64,000 nt of DNA from Pseudoxanthomonas koreensis_A (GCF_041890415.1 NZ_CP169056.1:1798001-1862000), one strand, 5' to 3'; counted from the first letter of the stretch, positions 9,870 to 20,778 are shown. A program made the numbers and translations. The notes: generated by a model from the sequence alone, not told the origin.

Positions 9870-10811
9870 TCAGCGCCAGTCGGCCAGCGCGGACTGGAAA
9901 TCGCCGGGCGCACCCAGCGCACGCGCGTCCAGCGACTTGTCGATGCGCCTGACCAGGCCGGCCAGCACCTTGCTTGGACCGCACTCGCCGATGCGGGTGG
10001 CGCCGCGCGCGGCCAGCGCCTGCACGCAGCCGGTCCATTGCACCGGCAGGTACAGCTGGCGCACCAGCGCATCGCGGATCGCGTCCACGCCGTCGTGCGC
10101 GCGCGCGTCCACGTTCTGCACCACCGGCAGCGCCGGCGCATGCCATTCCAGCGCGTGCATCGCCTCGGCCAGGCGATCGGCCGCTTCCCGCATCAGTGGC
10201 GTGTGCGAGGGCACGCTCACCGCCAGCTTGACCATCTTGCGCACACCGCGCTCGGTGAGCAGCGCCAGCGCGCGGTCCACGGCCGCCGCGTCGCCGCCGA
10301 TCACGATCTGCCCGGGCGAGTTGTAGTTGGCCGGAACCAGCACCTGGCCATCGGCGGCCTGCTCGCAGGCCTCCTGCACCAGCGCGTCATCGGCGCCGAG
10401 GATGGCGGCCATCGCGCCGCTGCCGGCGGGCGCGGCGTCCTGCATCAACTGGCCGCGCAGGCGCACCAGGCGCGCGCCGTCCTGCAGCGACAGCACTCCG
10501 GCGGCCACCAGCGCGGAGTACTCGCCCAGGCTGTGCCCGGCCAGCATCGCCGGTTGCGCGCCACCCTGCGCCAGCCACGCGCGCCACACCGCCACGCCTG
10601 CGGCCAGCAGCGCCGGCTGGGTGTATTCGGTGCGGTTGAGGGTCTCTTCCGGACCATCCTGGGACAGCACCCACAGATCCACGCCGACGCCGCCGGAGGC
10701 TTCGGCGAACGTCTGGCGGACCTGCGGGTACAGCTGCGCAAGTTCGGCAAGCATGCCCACGGACTGGGAACCCTGTCCGGGGAAAACGAAGGCGAGCGTC
10801 GGTTCGGTCAC
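9870..10811 (-). CDS. fabD: Malonyl-CoA:ACP transacylase
   Basis: The 313-residue enzyme loads malonate on ACP. It shows FPGQGSQ at the N-terminus, the nucleophile motif GHSLGEYSAL near residue 92, an Arg-containing RLRGQLMQ near 117, and SHTPLM with the catalytic His near 200. The best start is a GTG giving VTEPTLAFVFPGQ, which matches the family N-terminus; an ATG 26 codons upstream would add an atypical Pro-rich tail. Confidence 0.95.
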   Translation of the reverse strand: MTEPTLAFVFPGQGSQSVGMLAELAQLYPQVRQTFAEASGGVGVDLWVLSQDGPEETLNRTEYTQPALLAAGVAVWRAWLAQGGAQPAMLAGHSLGEYSALVAAGVLSLQDGARLVRLRGQLMQDAAPAGSGAMAAILGADDALVQEACEQAADGQVLVPANYNSPGQIVIGGDAAAVDRALALLTERGVRKMVKLAVSVPSHTPLMREAADRLAEAMHALEWHAPALPVVQNVDARAHDGVDAIRDALVRQLYLPVQWTGCVQALAARGATRIGECGPSKVLAGLVRRIDKSLDARALGAPGDFQSALADWR

Positions 10812-10913
10812 GCGCTGTGGCAGTACGGGAAAGAGCGGCGATGATACGGGCCACGCGCCGGGTTTGTCTGTACCCGGGCGTATGCCCATGGCCCGATGGG
10901 CGAGCCGCGCCCT

Positions 10914-11711
10914 TCACCCGACGATGGCCTGCAGCAGGTCGAGCTCGCCGTCGCCGATCCAGTCGATCAGCAGCAGCATCAGCGCCAGCGCCAGCCAGGC
11001 GGTGGCGCCGTGGATGACGAACACCGCATGCGCGAACGTGCGTGCCGAACGCCCCAGCTTCCGCGCCAGGCGCGCGATGCCATGCAGCCGCATCCCCACA
11101 TGGCGCGCATGCCGGCCCACCTGCGGCGGCCCGGCGCGCATGACCTCCCCGAGCATCCGCGCCAACGCCTCGGGACGGTCGTGGTAGTACTTGGCCATGC
11201 CGAAGGCGAACAGCAGCCAGTCGCGTGCCTGCGCCTGCTCCAGCGGCATCACCTCCAGCGGATCTTCCTCGAAATCGATGAAACCGATGGCGCCGCCTGC
11301 ATCCAGGGTGATGTTGCGCGGCAGCGGCTGCCCCAGGTAGGCGCCGCGCCGGTGGGCATCGGCGATGGCGGCGATCGTCCTGGCGGCCAGGCCGTCCGTC
11401 GCCTGCGGGTCGCCACGCACCGCACGCAGCTGCGTGGAGAGCGTGACGCCGATGTCGCCCAGCAGCAGCGTGTCCCCGTTCTCGCCCAGCACCTCGGGCA
11501 CGCGTACGCCCAGCGCATCCAGTTCGGCGATGCGGCGGCGCTCGGTTTCCTTGGCCAGCGGGCCGCCATGGTGCGGCGGCGGCCGCAGCGCCGGCAGGTC
11601 GAGCTTGCGCGCCACCAGGTCCAGCGAACCCAGGCTCAGCCTGCGGCGGCCTTGCCCATAGCGCTTGATCCAGGCCCGGCGCCCGGCCAGACGCATCGAT
11701 TGTACGGCCAT
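10914..11711 (-). CDS. Kinase-like protein of the WaaP/KdkA (LPS kinase) type
   Basis: The 265-residue product has features of small lipopolysaccharide kinases: an N-lobe with basic residues (AWIKRYG, LVARKLDL), a run like the catalytic loop (LGQPLPRNITLD) with N but without the canonical HxD, and IDFEED as the metal-binding DFG equivalent. A hydrophobic C-terminal helix of about 20 residues may anchor it in the membrane. It sits between fabD and fabH, where xanthomonads and relatives may carry such a gene. Substrate is unknown; LPS core, lipid or protein phosphorylation are all possible. Confidence 0.6.
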   Translation of the reverse strand: MAVQSMRLAGRRAWIKRYGQGRRRLSLGSLDLVARKLDLPALRPPPHHGGPLAKETERRRIAELDALGVRVPEVLGENGDTLLLGDIGVTLSTQLRAVRGDPQATDGLAARTIAAIADAHRRGAYLGQPLPRNITLDAGGAIGFIDFEEDPLEVMPLEQAQARDWLLFAFGMAKYYHDRPEALARMLGEVMRAGPPQVGRHARHVGMRLHGIARLARKLGRSARTFAHAVFVIHGATAWLALALMLLLIDWIGDGELDLLQAIVG

Positions 11712-11790
11712 GGCCTCTCCCTGCACCCGCGCGAAAAAGTGCGGACGATGCCCCATCCTTCCGGAAGGGAAGACGCGAAGACTCGCCCCA

Positions 11791-12771
11791 TCAATAGCGC
11801 AGCAGCGCCGAGCCCCAGGTGAAGCCGCCGCCGAAGGCTTCCAGCAGCACCAGTTGCCCGCGCTGCACGCGGCCCGAACGCACCGCCTCGTCCAGCGCCA
11901 GCGGCACCGATCCGGCGGAGGTATTGCCGTGGCGGTCGACGGTGACGATGACGCGCTCCATCGGCATGTCCAGGCGCTTGGCCGTGGCTTCGATGATGCG
12001 CAGGTTGGCCTGGTGCGGAATCAGCCAGTCCAGGTCGCCACGGCCCAGGCCATTGGCGTCCAGGGTCTCGTCGACCACGCCGTCAAGCGCCCGGACGGCG
12101 TACTTGAACACCTCGTTGCCGACCATCTGGATGCGCACGCCACCCTGCGGGTCGCCTGCATCAAAGCCGCTGGACACGCCCGCCGGGCAGGACAGCAGGT
12201 CCTTCTTGCTGCCATCGGCATGCAGGTGCGTGGACAGGATGCCGGTTTCGGTGTCGGCCTTGAGCACCACGGCGCCAGCGCCGTCGCCGAACAGCACGCA
12301 GGTGGTGCGGTCGGTCCAGTCGACGATCCGGGTAAGGGTTTCAGCGCCGATCACCAGGGCGGTCTTCGCCGCACCGGCACGCACGAACTTGTCGGCCACG
12401 CTCAGCGCGTACACGAAACCGGAACATGCGGCATTGACGTCCATCGCCGCGCAGCCGGCAATGCCCAGCTTCTCCTGGATCAGGCATGCGGTGGACGGGA
12501 ACACCACGTCGGGCGTGGTGGTGCCGACCACGATCAGGTCGATGTCCGAAACGTCGACGCCGGCCGCCTCGATCGCCTTCAGCGCGGCACGGTGCCCCAG
12601 TTCGCTGGTGGTCTGGCCGTCGGCCGCCACGCGTCGCTCGCGGATGCCGGTGCGGGTTCGGATCCATTCGTCGCTGGTGTCGACCACCTTGGCCAGGTCG
12701 TCGTTGGTCACCACCTTCTCCGGCAGATAGCTGCCGGTTCCGGCGATGCGCGAATAGATCCGCTCGCTCAT
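11791..12771 (-). CDS. fabH: 3-oxoacyl-ACP synthase III
   Basis: The 326-residue enzyme condenses acetyl-CoA (or a short or branched acyl-CoA) with malonyl-ACP to start fatty-acid synthesis. The active Cys lies in NAACSGF near residue 114, His in IPHQAN near 252, and Asn in GNTSAGS near 282. The start at MSERIYSRI gives the normal length. It follows rpmF with 87 bp between them, and no plsX is present in that gap. Confidence 0.96.
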   Translation of the reverse strand: MSERIYSRIAGTGSYLPEKVVTNDDLAKVVDTSDEWIRTRTGIRERRVAADGQTTSELGHRAALKAIEAAGVDVSDIDLIVVGTTTPDVVFPSTACLIQEKLGIAGCAAMDVNAACSGFVYALSVADKFVRAGAAKTALVIGAETLTRIVDWTDRTTCVLFGDGAGAVVLKADTETGILSTHLHADGSKKDLLSCPAGVSSGFDAGDPQGGVRIQMVGNEVFKYAVRALDGVVDETLDANGLGRGDLDWLIPHQANLRIIEATAKRLDMPMERVIVTVDRHGNTSAGSVPLALDEAVRSGRVQRGQLVLLEAFGGGFTWGSALLRY

Positions 12772-12858
12772 GCCCACTCCCGCTGAAGGCTCCGCGCGGG
12801 AGCCGGACGATTGCCGCTGCATGGCACGCGCCCTCGTGGGCGCGCGCCGGTGCCGGGG

Positions 12859-13053
12859 TCAGTCTTCCTCGGCTGCCGAGGTCTTGGTCGCGATGACCTT
12901 CTTGCCGCGGTAGTAGCCATCGGCGGTGACGTGGTGACGCAGGTGGATCTCGCCGCTGGTGGGATCGGTGGACAGCTGCTTGGCGGTCAGCGCGTCGTGC
13001 GAACGGCGCTGGCCACGGCGGGACGGGGTGACTCGGGATTTCTGCACAGCCAT
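12859..13053 (-). CDS. rpmF: 50S ribosomal protein L32
   Basis: The 64-residue basic protein begins MAVQKSRVTPSRRGQRRSHD, the L32 signature, and has HHVTADGYYRGKKV near its end. It lacks the zinc cysteines seen in some L32 proteins, so it is the Cys-free form. It is preceded by yceD, the usual partner, 96 bp upstream. The ATG at residue 19 of the longer open frame is the family start. Confidence 0.97.
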   Translation of the reverse strand: MAVQKSRVTPSRRGQRRSHDALTAKQLSTDPTSGEIHLRHHVTADGYYRGKKVIATKTSAAEED

Positions 13054-13149
13054 GGGATTGCTCCAAACTCGGTTGAATTGCGTGTTCTGATGAGACCTCG
13101 AAGCCACCCGCCGGTGCCGTTCCAGGGCGCCTGCACGGCGGCGCGGCCG

Positions 13150-13677
13150 TTACTGCTTCTTCTTCAGAGATGCCAGCGCCGCGAACGGGCTGGCCGCCTG
13201 TTGTTCTTCCTCGCCGGCTGACCAGGTGCGGTCGACCGGCTCGCTGTCCGTCGCCACCGGAACCACCGGCAGCGCCAGGACCAGTTCATCCTCGACCAGG
13301 TCCAGTGGGCGCAGCTGGCCATCCTCCGGCACCAGCAACGCCTCGTAGCCCGGCGGCAACGCCGCTTCCTCGTCCTCGTTGCGGATCAGGCCCAGCCGCT
13401 GCACCGACTCCACCGCAAACACGAACCGGGCCAGGCTGCGCTGGCACACCAGCGGCAGACCGGCCTGGATCGACAGTTCGGCGAACGGCACCTGCAGGGT
13501 GTCATCGCGGCCAAACTCCAGCGCGAAACGGCATTCGCCCTCGGCATCGGCCAGGCTGCCACCGAGCCGGGACATCGCCGACAGCGGAAAGCTCCCCTCG
13601 AACCGCCGCCTCGCAGCGACCATCCGCCAAGCATCCAGTGTTTCGGGAACCTGCACGACGGACACACCCGCGGACAT
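13150..13677 (-). CDS. yceD: YceD/DUF177 family 23S rRNA accumulation protein
   Basis: The 175-residue acidic protein matches YceD, which is coupled to rpmF in most bacteria and affects 23S rRNA accumulation. Visible landmarks are an early RRRFEGSFPLSAMSRL region, the central LVCQRSL motif (usually with a Cys followed by a basic residue), an acidic EDELVLALP strand and a Lys-rich C-terminus. The ATG at MSAGVSV was chosen; a GTG seven codons upstream is also possible. Confidence 0.9.
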   Translation of the reverse strand: MSAGVSVVQVPETLDAWRMVAARRRFEGSFPLSAMSRLGGSLADAEGECRFALEFGRDDTLQVPFAELSIQAGLPLVCQRSLARFVFAVESVQRLGLIRNEDEEAALPPGYEALLVPEDGQLRPLDLVEDELVLALPVVPVATDSEPVDRTWSAGEEEQQAASPFAALASLKKKQ

Positions 13678-13796
13678 AAGCCGCTGAATGTTAAGGACCG
13701 TCCCACGCCCTGTCAAACACCCTCTGCCGCGCGGTGACGGGTTTGCCCGCCCTGCGCGCGCGCCGCACACTGGGCCGCGCTCGCACCCTGCCCGCC

Positions 13797-14363
13797 ATGC
13801 TGATTCTCGCATCCACCTCGCCCTATCGCCGCCAGTTGCTGGAACGGCTGCGCCTGCCGTTCCGGTGCCTGGCCCCGGGCACCGATGAACGGGCGCTTTG
13901 CGGCGAACGCCCGGCAGACCTGGCCGGCCGCCTGGCCGCGGCCAAGGCCGCCGCGATTGCCCTGGCCCATCCGCAGGCCTGGGTGATCGGCTCGGACCAG
14001 TGTGCGGAGCTGGACGGCCACGTGCTCGGCAAGCCCGGCAACCGCCCGGCCGCCATCGCCCAGTTGCAGGCGATGAGCGGGCGCACGGTGGATTTCCACA
14101 CCGCCGTCTGCCTGCGCCGCGGCGACCAGGTGCTGGCCGCCGCAGACCTTACCCGGGTGCGCCTGCGCCCGCTGGAACCGGCCGCGATCGAGCGCTATCT
14201 GGATGCCGAGCAGCCCTATGACTGCGCCGGCAGCTTCAAGTGCGAAGGCCTGGGCATCGCCCTGTTCGAAGCGATCGACAGCACCGACCCGACCGCGTTG
14301 ATCGGCCTGCCGCTCATTGCCCTGGCCGGGCTGCTGCGCGCGACCGGGCACGCGGTGCCGTAG
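13797..14363 (+). CDS. Maf-family nucleotide pyrophosphatase (7-methyl-GTP type)
   Basis: The 188-residue protein starts MLILASTSPYRRQLLE, the Maf signature, and has GSDQ with the catalytic acidic region, GKPGN, and a C-terminal YDCAGSFKCEGLG loop. The KCEG ending is typical of the YceF subgroup, which hydrolyses m7GTP, rather than dTTP-type Maf. It is divergent from yceD. An upstream in-frame ATG would add 21 atypical residues. Confidence 0.9.
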   Translation: MLILASTSPYRRQLLERLRLPFRCLAPGTDERALCGERPADLAGRLAAAKAAAIALAHPQAWVIGSDQCAELDGHVLGKPGNRPAAIAQLQAMSGRTVDFHTAVCLRRGDQVLAAADLTRVRLRPLEPAAIERYLDAEQPYDCAGSFKCEGLGIALFEAIDSTDPTALIGLPLIALAGLLRATGHAVP

Positions 14364-14427
14364 CAGGCGGCACCGGCCCGCGCCCGCAGCGGCGCCTGGC
14401 CGTGCATGACCTGCGCCGGCGGTGGAG

Positions 14428-16299
14428 TCAGTGGCCGCCGTGCGGCGCGACCACGCGCACCGGCTGCTGCGGCCAGTCCTCCACGCTGCCGTCGACGCCG
14501 TGCAGGCGCAGCCCCAGCCAGCGCCTGCCGGCCTGGCTGGCCGGCAGGTCGACCCGCGCCCGGAAGCCGACCGCCGGCTGCGCCGGATCGGTGGACTCGG
14601 GGAAGTACGCGTCCACCGGGAAGTGGAAGCCATAGTCGGCCTCGGCCACGACCGCCCCGTCCAGGGTCACTTCCACCCGCGACAGCCCCTGCCCGTCCTT
14701 GAACGCCCAGCCGCTGATCTCGAACTCCAGCGGCACCTGCTGCCGCGGCGCCGGGGTGTCGATCCACGCCATTGCCGGCGCGCTGCACGGTGCGCCTGCC
14801 ATCGGCGCAGTGGCCCGCGCCGGTGGCAGGCGCAGCAGCAGGAAGCGTTGCGCACCATGGTCGACCGTCACCGTCCTGCGCACCGGCGGCAATGGCCCCA
14901 GCACCGCGCACAACCGGTGGTAGTGCTGCAGGCGCTGGCGCAACGGCAGGTGCTCCGGTGCCAGCACCAGCAGCGTCGGCGCAGGCGGCGGCGCATCGAC
15001 CTGCAGGCCCCACTGGCGCAACTGCGGTGCGCGGCCGTGGGCGTGGTTGAGCGGATGGTCCAGGACCGCGATATCCGCATCGTCCAGGACGAAACCAAGG
15101 GTGGCACCCAGCTTGAAATCCCCGGCCAGCAGACGGGTGCCCGGTGGCATCGCGTCCAGCTCGGCGCGCACCGCGGCGGCTACCGGCGTGCCGCCGGTGA
15201 AGTTGCGCGGATAGTGCTTGCTGGCGGCGGTCGTGGCGCGCAGCGACGGGGACGCCAACGCCAGGACCAGGCCCAGCGCCACGCACATGCCCAGCGCCGT
15301 GGTGATCCAGGCCATCCGCCGCCAGCGCGGTGGCCAGCGCCCGATGATCATGGCCGCGGCCGGCATCAGCGCCAGCCAGGCCGGCGCGGGCCAGTGGAAG
15401 CTCACCCGCTCCTGGTCGGTGACAAAGCCCAGCACGAAGATGCCGCACAGCACGATGGCGCCGAAGGTTCCCAGGAACCGCCACTGCGGGCGGATCGCCC
15501 GCCGCGGCCAGGCATCGCGCCAGGCCGCGGCCAGCAACGCGGCGAACAGCATCGGCGTTACCAGCAGCGCCTGCGCCGGCAGGAACATCAGCCCGCCCGC
15601 GTGCAGCGCCCACGGGTGCCGGTCGAGCAACTGGAAGCGCAGCCCGGCCTCGCCGTTCTCCATGTTCCACAACAGCAGCGGCACCCAGGCCAGCAGGCCG
15701 ACGGCCAGGGCCAGCAGCACCCGCGAATCACGCAGCAGGCGACGGCCCTGAGGCACCCAGCACAGGGCCAATGCACCGACCACGACCACGCCGCCGAAGC
15801 GGTAGTGGCTGGCAGCGCCCAGGCCCAGGCCCAGGGCCAGCTCCAGCACCGCGCCGGGCGAGACTTCGCGCAGCAGGCGGGTACCGGCACTCAGGCACAG
15901 CAGCGTGGCCAGGGCCAGCGGCACGTCCGGCAGCGCCATCACCCCGAGCATGCCCACCAGTGGCGCCAGCACCGCCAGGCTGCCGGCGCGCCAGCCGTTG
16001 ATCGCACCGAACCACTGCCGGCCAATCCGCACCACCCACCACGGCAGCAGCGCCCCCATCAGCAGGAACGGCAGGCGCAGTGCGAACGGATGCTCGCCGC
16101 CCAGGGCCGTGCCCAGGCGCGCCAGCCATGCGGTCATGCCGGGCAGGTCGGAATAGGCGGCGGCCAGGTGCCGGCCTTCCTGCCAGTAGAAGGCTTCGTC
16201 CACGAACAACGGCAGGCGTGCGGCAACCACCAGCTTGGCCAGGCATGCCGCCACCCAGAGAGCGGTGAACGTGCGCCTTGCGCGTTGTTCTCCCTGCAT
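14428..16299 (-). CDS. Membrane glycosyltransferase, GT39/ArnT-like
   Basis: The 623-residue protein has about ten or more transmembrane helices over residues 10-400 and the FVDEAFYW motif at residues 32-39 with the acidic pair expected for GT39/GT83 (PMT/ArnT) enzymes using polyprenyl-phosphate donors. A soluble C-terminal half (about 400-623) ends in a beta-rich section, FEISGWAFKDGQGLSRVEV, like a carbohydrate-recognition module. A role in modifying lipid A, LPS or a surface glycan is inferred from the family only. It converges with maf and diverges from the moxR operon. Confidence 0.8.
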   Translation of the reverse strand: MQGEQRARRTFTALWVAACLAKLVVAARLPLFVDEAFYWQEGRHLAAAYSDLPGMTAWLARLGTALGGEHPFALRLPFLLMGALLPWWVVRIGRQWFGAINGWRAGSLAVLAPLVGMLGVMALPDVPLALATLLCLSAGTRLLREVSPGAVLELALGLGLGAASHYRFGGVVVVGALALCWVPQGRRLLRDSRVLLALAVGLLAWVPLLLWNMENGEAGLRFQLLDRHPWALHAGGLMFLPAQALLVTPMLFAALLAAAWRDAWPRRAIRPQWRFLGTFGAIVLCGIFVLGFVTDQERVSFHWPAPAWLALMPAAAMIIGRWPPRWRRMAWITTALGMCVALGLVLALASPSLRATTAASKHYPRNFTGGTPVAAAVRAELDAMPPGTRLLAGDFKLGATLGFVLDDADIAVLDHPLNHAHGRAPQLRQWGLQVDAPPPAPTLLVLAPEHLPLRQRLQHYHRLCAVLGPLPPVRRTVTVDHGAQRFLLLRLPPARATAPMAGAPCSAPAMAWIDTPAPRQQVPLEFEISGWAFKDGQGLSRVEVTLDGAVVAEADYGFHFPVDAYFPESTDPAQPAVGFRARVDLPASQAGRRWLGLRLHGVDGSVEDWPQQPVRVVAPHGGH

Positions 16300-16340
16300 A
16301 CCCGCTACACTCCGGAGCGATCCAGGGACACAGGCACGCG

Positions 16341-17299
<959 letters not shown>

Positions 17300-17300
<1 letters not shown>

Positions 17301-18256
17301 TGCACGCCGTGCTGCGCGGGCTGGGCGCGCGGCTGCGCTCGCTGGAGCGCCCGCGCACCCCGGAGCCGCTGCCGGTGACCATCGGCCGGCGCCGCATCTA
17401 TGTGCTGCCCACCCGTTTCGGCCTGTTCTACGGCGTGCTGGTGCTGGCCATGGTGCTGGGTGCACTGAACTACAACAACAACCCGGCGCTGCTGCTGGCG
17501 CTGCTGCTGGGCGCGGCCGGGCTGGCGAGCCTGATCGCCACCCACCTGCAACTGTCGGGGCTGCGGCTGGAGGGGTTGTCCGCCGATCCGGTGCCGGCCG
17601 GCCGCCCGCTTGCCCTGCGCCTGACCTTCTCCAGCAGTGACCGGCGGCGCCGGCGCGGCTTGCGCGCCGACCTGGATGGCCAGCACGCGCGCACCAGCAG
17701 TACCGACGACGGCCATCTCGAATTCAGCCTGCCGCTGGCCACCGACCACCGCGGCTGGCTCGCGCCGGGACGCATCCGCCTGTCCACGACCCAGCCACTG
17801 GGCCTGGTGTTCGGCTGGTCGGGAGTGTGGCCACGGCAGCGTGTGCTGGTGTACCCGGCGGCGGAGGCCAGCCCGCCCCCGCTGCCCGAAAGCGGCGGCA
17901 GCACCGGCCATAGCAGGCTGCATCCGCTGGGCGAAGAACCGCACCAGCTGCGTCCCTATCGCGCCGGCGACCCCGCACGGACCATCGCCTGGAAGCACAG
18001 CGCGCGGCGTGACAGCCTGGTGGTGCGCGAGTTCGAGCGCAGCCAGGGCGTGGACCTGGTGCTTGGCTGGGCGGCGACCGCGTCATTGCCATATGAACGG
18101 CGCATCTCCCGGCTTGCCGCATGGGTGGACCAGGCCGAGCGCGAGGACCGCCGCTACCGCCTGCAGTTGCCGGGCCAGCCGACGCTGGGCCCCGGCCGTG
18201 GGCCGGACCATCGCCACGCCTGCCTGCGCGCGCTCGCGCTGCTGCCGCGGAACTGA
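17300..18256 (+). CDS. DUF58 domain protein
   Basis: The 318-residue protein has two transmembrane helices at about residues 38-80 followed by a soluble region. The DUF58 signature is HQLRPYRAGDPARTIAWKHS, near residue 215. DUF58 proteins always accompany MoxR and often transglutaminase genes, as here. Their biochemical function is not established. It lacks an obvious VWA metal-ion motif. Confidence 0.9.
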
Positions 18257-18259
18257 TCC

Positions 18260-20206
18260 ATGGCCGATTCCGCCCCCTCGCCTGCACTGGATCCATCGGC
18301 ACGTGGCTGGACCCTGGCCACGGCCGGCCTCGCGTTGCTGCCGCTGCTGTCGATCCTGCCACTGACGCTGGCGGCCGGCTTCGCCATCACCGCGGCATGC
18401 GTGGCCGCGCTGGCCTGGCGCGGCACCCTGCCCGGCTGGCTGCGCCTGCTGCTGACCCTGGCCATGGTGGGCGCGGTGTTCACGATCATGGGGACGCGGC
18501 TGGGCCGTGACACCGGCTGTGCGCTGCTGGCGGCAATGCTGGCGATCAAGCCGGCCGAGGCCCACACCCTGCGCGATGCGCGCAGCCTGCTCGGGTTTTC
18601 CCTGTTCGCCCCGTTCGCCGCGTTCCTGATGGACCAGGGCTTGCTGGTGATGGTGCTGGGACTTGCCGCGGTGCTGTGTGCGCTGCTGAGCCTGCAGCGC
18701 CTGGCCGACGCCGAAAACGGCGCGCCGCCGCTGCCGCTGCGCCAGCGCACGATGGTGATGGCGCGGCTGGTCGGCATCGGCCTGCCGCTGGCGCTGCTCG
18801 CGTTCTGGCTGTTCCCGCGGCTGGGCACCCCGCTGTGGGGCGTGCCCGAACGTGCGCTGGCGCGGCCGGGGCTGTCGGACACGATGGAGCCGGGTGGCTG
18901 GCTGGACCTCATGGCCGACGACGCCCCGGCGCTGCGCGCGGTGTTCCATGGCCCGGTGCCCGCCTCCGAACAGATGTACTGGCGTGGCCCGGTGCTGTGG
19001 CGCTTCGACGGCCGCAGCTGGTCGCGCACCGGATGGCTGGACGGCTTGCCGGTTCCGGAAATCCGCGCGTCGGCCACCACGTGGGATTACGAAATCGAAC
19101 TGGAACCCACCGACCGCCGCCACGTGGTGGCGCTGGACTTGCCGCTGGCGGCGCCGGCGGGCAGCCGCATGGGATTCGACCTGGCGCTCAGCGCCGCACG
19201 CCCGCTGTCGGCGCCAAGCCGCTGGCGCCTGCGTTCCTCGCCACCGGCCGCGTTTGAAGCGGAGCTGCGCCCGATCCTGCGCAACATGGCGCTGGAACTT
19301 CCGGCCGGATTCAACCCGCGCACCCGTGCACTGGCGCAGCAATGGCGGCGCGATGCCGGCGCGGACGATGCCGCCATCATCGAACGCGCGCTGGCGTGGA
19401 TCGGCGCCGAGTTCGGCTACACCATGGACGTGCCGCTGCCGGGCCGCCATGCAGTGGACGAGTTCCTGTTCCAGACCCGGCAGGGCTACTGCGAACACTT
19501 CGCCTCGGCCTACACCGTGTTGATGCGCGCCGCCGGCATCCCGGCGCGCGTGGTCACCGGCTACGTGGGCGGCTACCGCAACCCGTATGGCGGCTATTGG
19601 GTGGTGCGGCGCATGGATGCGCACGCCTGGGTCGAAGTGTGGCTGGACGGCCGTGGCTGGGTGCGGGTGGACCCGACCGCCGCGGTGGCCCCCGAGCGCA
19701 TCTACGACACCCTCGAGCAGCGTCGCTTCGCCGGTGGAGGTGACGCCGACTTCGGGCTGCTGCGCCTGGGCAACCTGGGCGATTTCACCGACTGGATCAG
19801 GCGCGGCTGGAACGACCTGGTGCTGGGCTTCGACGCCAACCGCCAGCAGGCCATGCTCAGTCCACTGGGGCTGCACCAGCTGCAGCCGGCGCAACTGCTG
19901 GGCATGTTCGTGGCGCTGGCAGCCCTGGCCCTGGCCGGCATGGTCTGGGTGCTGGCCCGCGGCGAACGCGAGCGCGACCCGCTGCTGCGCGCCTGGCGGC
20001 AGCTGTGCCGACGATACGCCCGGCTGGGCCTGGGCCGGGCCACCCATGAGCCGGCACTGGCCTGGGCGGCGCGGGTGGCCACGGCGCATCCGCGCTCCGG
20101 CCCGGCGTTGCTGGCGCTCAGCCGACGTTTCGCCGCGTCACGCTACGCTGGCGACCAAACGGGGATGCGCCGGCTGATCGATGACCTGCGCCGGCACCGC
20201 CCCTGA
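18260..20206 (+). CDS. DUF3488 plus transglutaminase-like membrane protein (TgpA-like)
   Basis: The 648-residue protein has six or seven N-terminal transmembrane helices (about 10-190), a periplasmic transglutaminase-like domain, one more helix near 555, and a C-terminal DUF4129-like tail. The catalytic Cys is in QGYCEHFAS near residue 413, and the His in MDAHAWVEVW near 457 is followed by DPTAAV with the Asp. TgpA of Pseudomonas, the best-known relative, is essential. It begins 3 bp after the DUF58 gene, completing the moxR operon. Confidence 0.92.
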   Translation: MADSAPSPALDPSARGWTLATAGLALLPLLSILPLTLAAGFAITAACVAALAWRGTLPGWLRLLLTLAMVGAVFTIMGTRLGRDTGCALLAAMLAIKPAEAHTLRDARSLLGFSLFAPFAAFLMDQGLLVMVLGLAAVLCALLSLQRLADAENGAPPLPLRQRTMVMARLVGIGLPLALLAFWLFPRLGTPLWGVPERALARPGLSDTMEPGGWLDLMADDAPALRAVFHGPVPASEQMYWRGPVLWRFDGRSWSRTGWLDGLPVPEIRASATTWDYEIELEPTDRRHVVALDLPLAAPAGSRMGFDLALSAARPLSAPSRWRLRSSPPAAFEAELRPILRNMALELPAGFNPRTRALAQQWRRDAGADDAAIIERALAWIGAEFGYTMDVPLPGRHAVDEFLFQTRQGYCEHFASAYTVLMRAAGIPARVVTGYVGGYRNPYGGYWVVRRMDAHAWVEVWLDGRGWVRVDPTAAVAPERIYDTLEQRRFAGGGDADFGLLRLGNLGDFTDWIRRGWNDLVLGFDANRQQAMLSPLGLHQLQPAQLLGMFVALAALALAGMVWVLARGERERDPLLRAWRQLCRRYARLGLGRATHEPALAWAARVATAHPRSGPALLALSRRFAASRYAGDQTGMRRLIDDLRRHRP

Positions 20207-20224
20207 AATCCCATGGAGGTCGCC

Positions 20225-20749
20225 ATGCCTGTCCGCCCGTCCTTCCGTTTCATCCTGGCCGCCGCTGCCGCCGCAATGCTGGGCGCGTGCGCCACCGCAC
20301 CACAGCCGCTGCAGGGCGCGTTTCCCGCGGTGACCCCGCAGCAGGTCGTGGCTGACCCGGTGCCCGGTACCAGCGTGCGCTGGGGCGGGCGGATCGTGGA
20401 AACCCTGCCCAAGCAGGATCGCACCTGCTTCCAGATGGTGGGGATGCCGCTCAACGCCAGCGGCCGTCCCGACAGCGGTTCGGCCGATGCCAGCCAGGGC
20501 CGCTTCATCGCCTGCCGGGCCGGCTTCTACGACCCGGCCGTGTTCACCCCCGGCCGCGATGTGACCTTCGTCGGCCGCATCGAAGGCACCGACACGGTCC
20601 GCATCGGCGAGTACGACTACCGCCTGCCGCGGATGTCGGCCGACATCGTGTACCTGTGGCCGGAAATCCGCGAGGTCGACGTGGTGATGCCGCCGCCGCG
20701 CGCGTATTGGGGCCCGTACTGGGGCCCGTGGGGCTGGTGGGGCTGGTAG
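20225..20749 (+). CDS. Slp-family outer-membrane lipoprotein
   Basis: The 174-residue protein has a lipoprotein signal with lipobox LGAC (about residue 18-21). The mature part has the Slp pattern WGGRIVET and YDYRLPRMSADIVYLWPE and ends in an aromatic, Pro/Gly-rich tail (WGPYWGPWGWWGW). Slp proteins are stationary-phase or starvation lipoproteins of unclear function. I chose the second ATG because GGAGG sits 5-9 bases before it; the first ATG lies within that Shine-Dalgarno. Confidence 0.85.
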   Translation: MPVRPSFRFILAAAAAAMLGACATAPQPLQGAFPAVTPQQVVADPVPGTSVRWGGRIVETLPKQDRTCFQMVGMPLNASGRPDSGSADASQGRFIACRAGFYDPAVFTPGRDVTFVGRIEGTDTVRIGEYDYRLPRMSADIVYLWPEIREVDVVMPPPRAYWGPYWGPWGWWGW

Positions 20750-20778
20750 CGCACTGGCGGCCGTAGCAGTGCGCTTGA

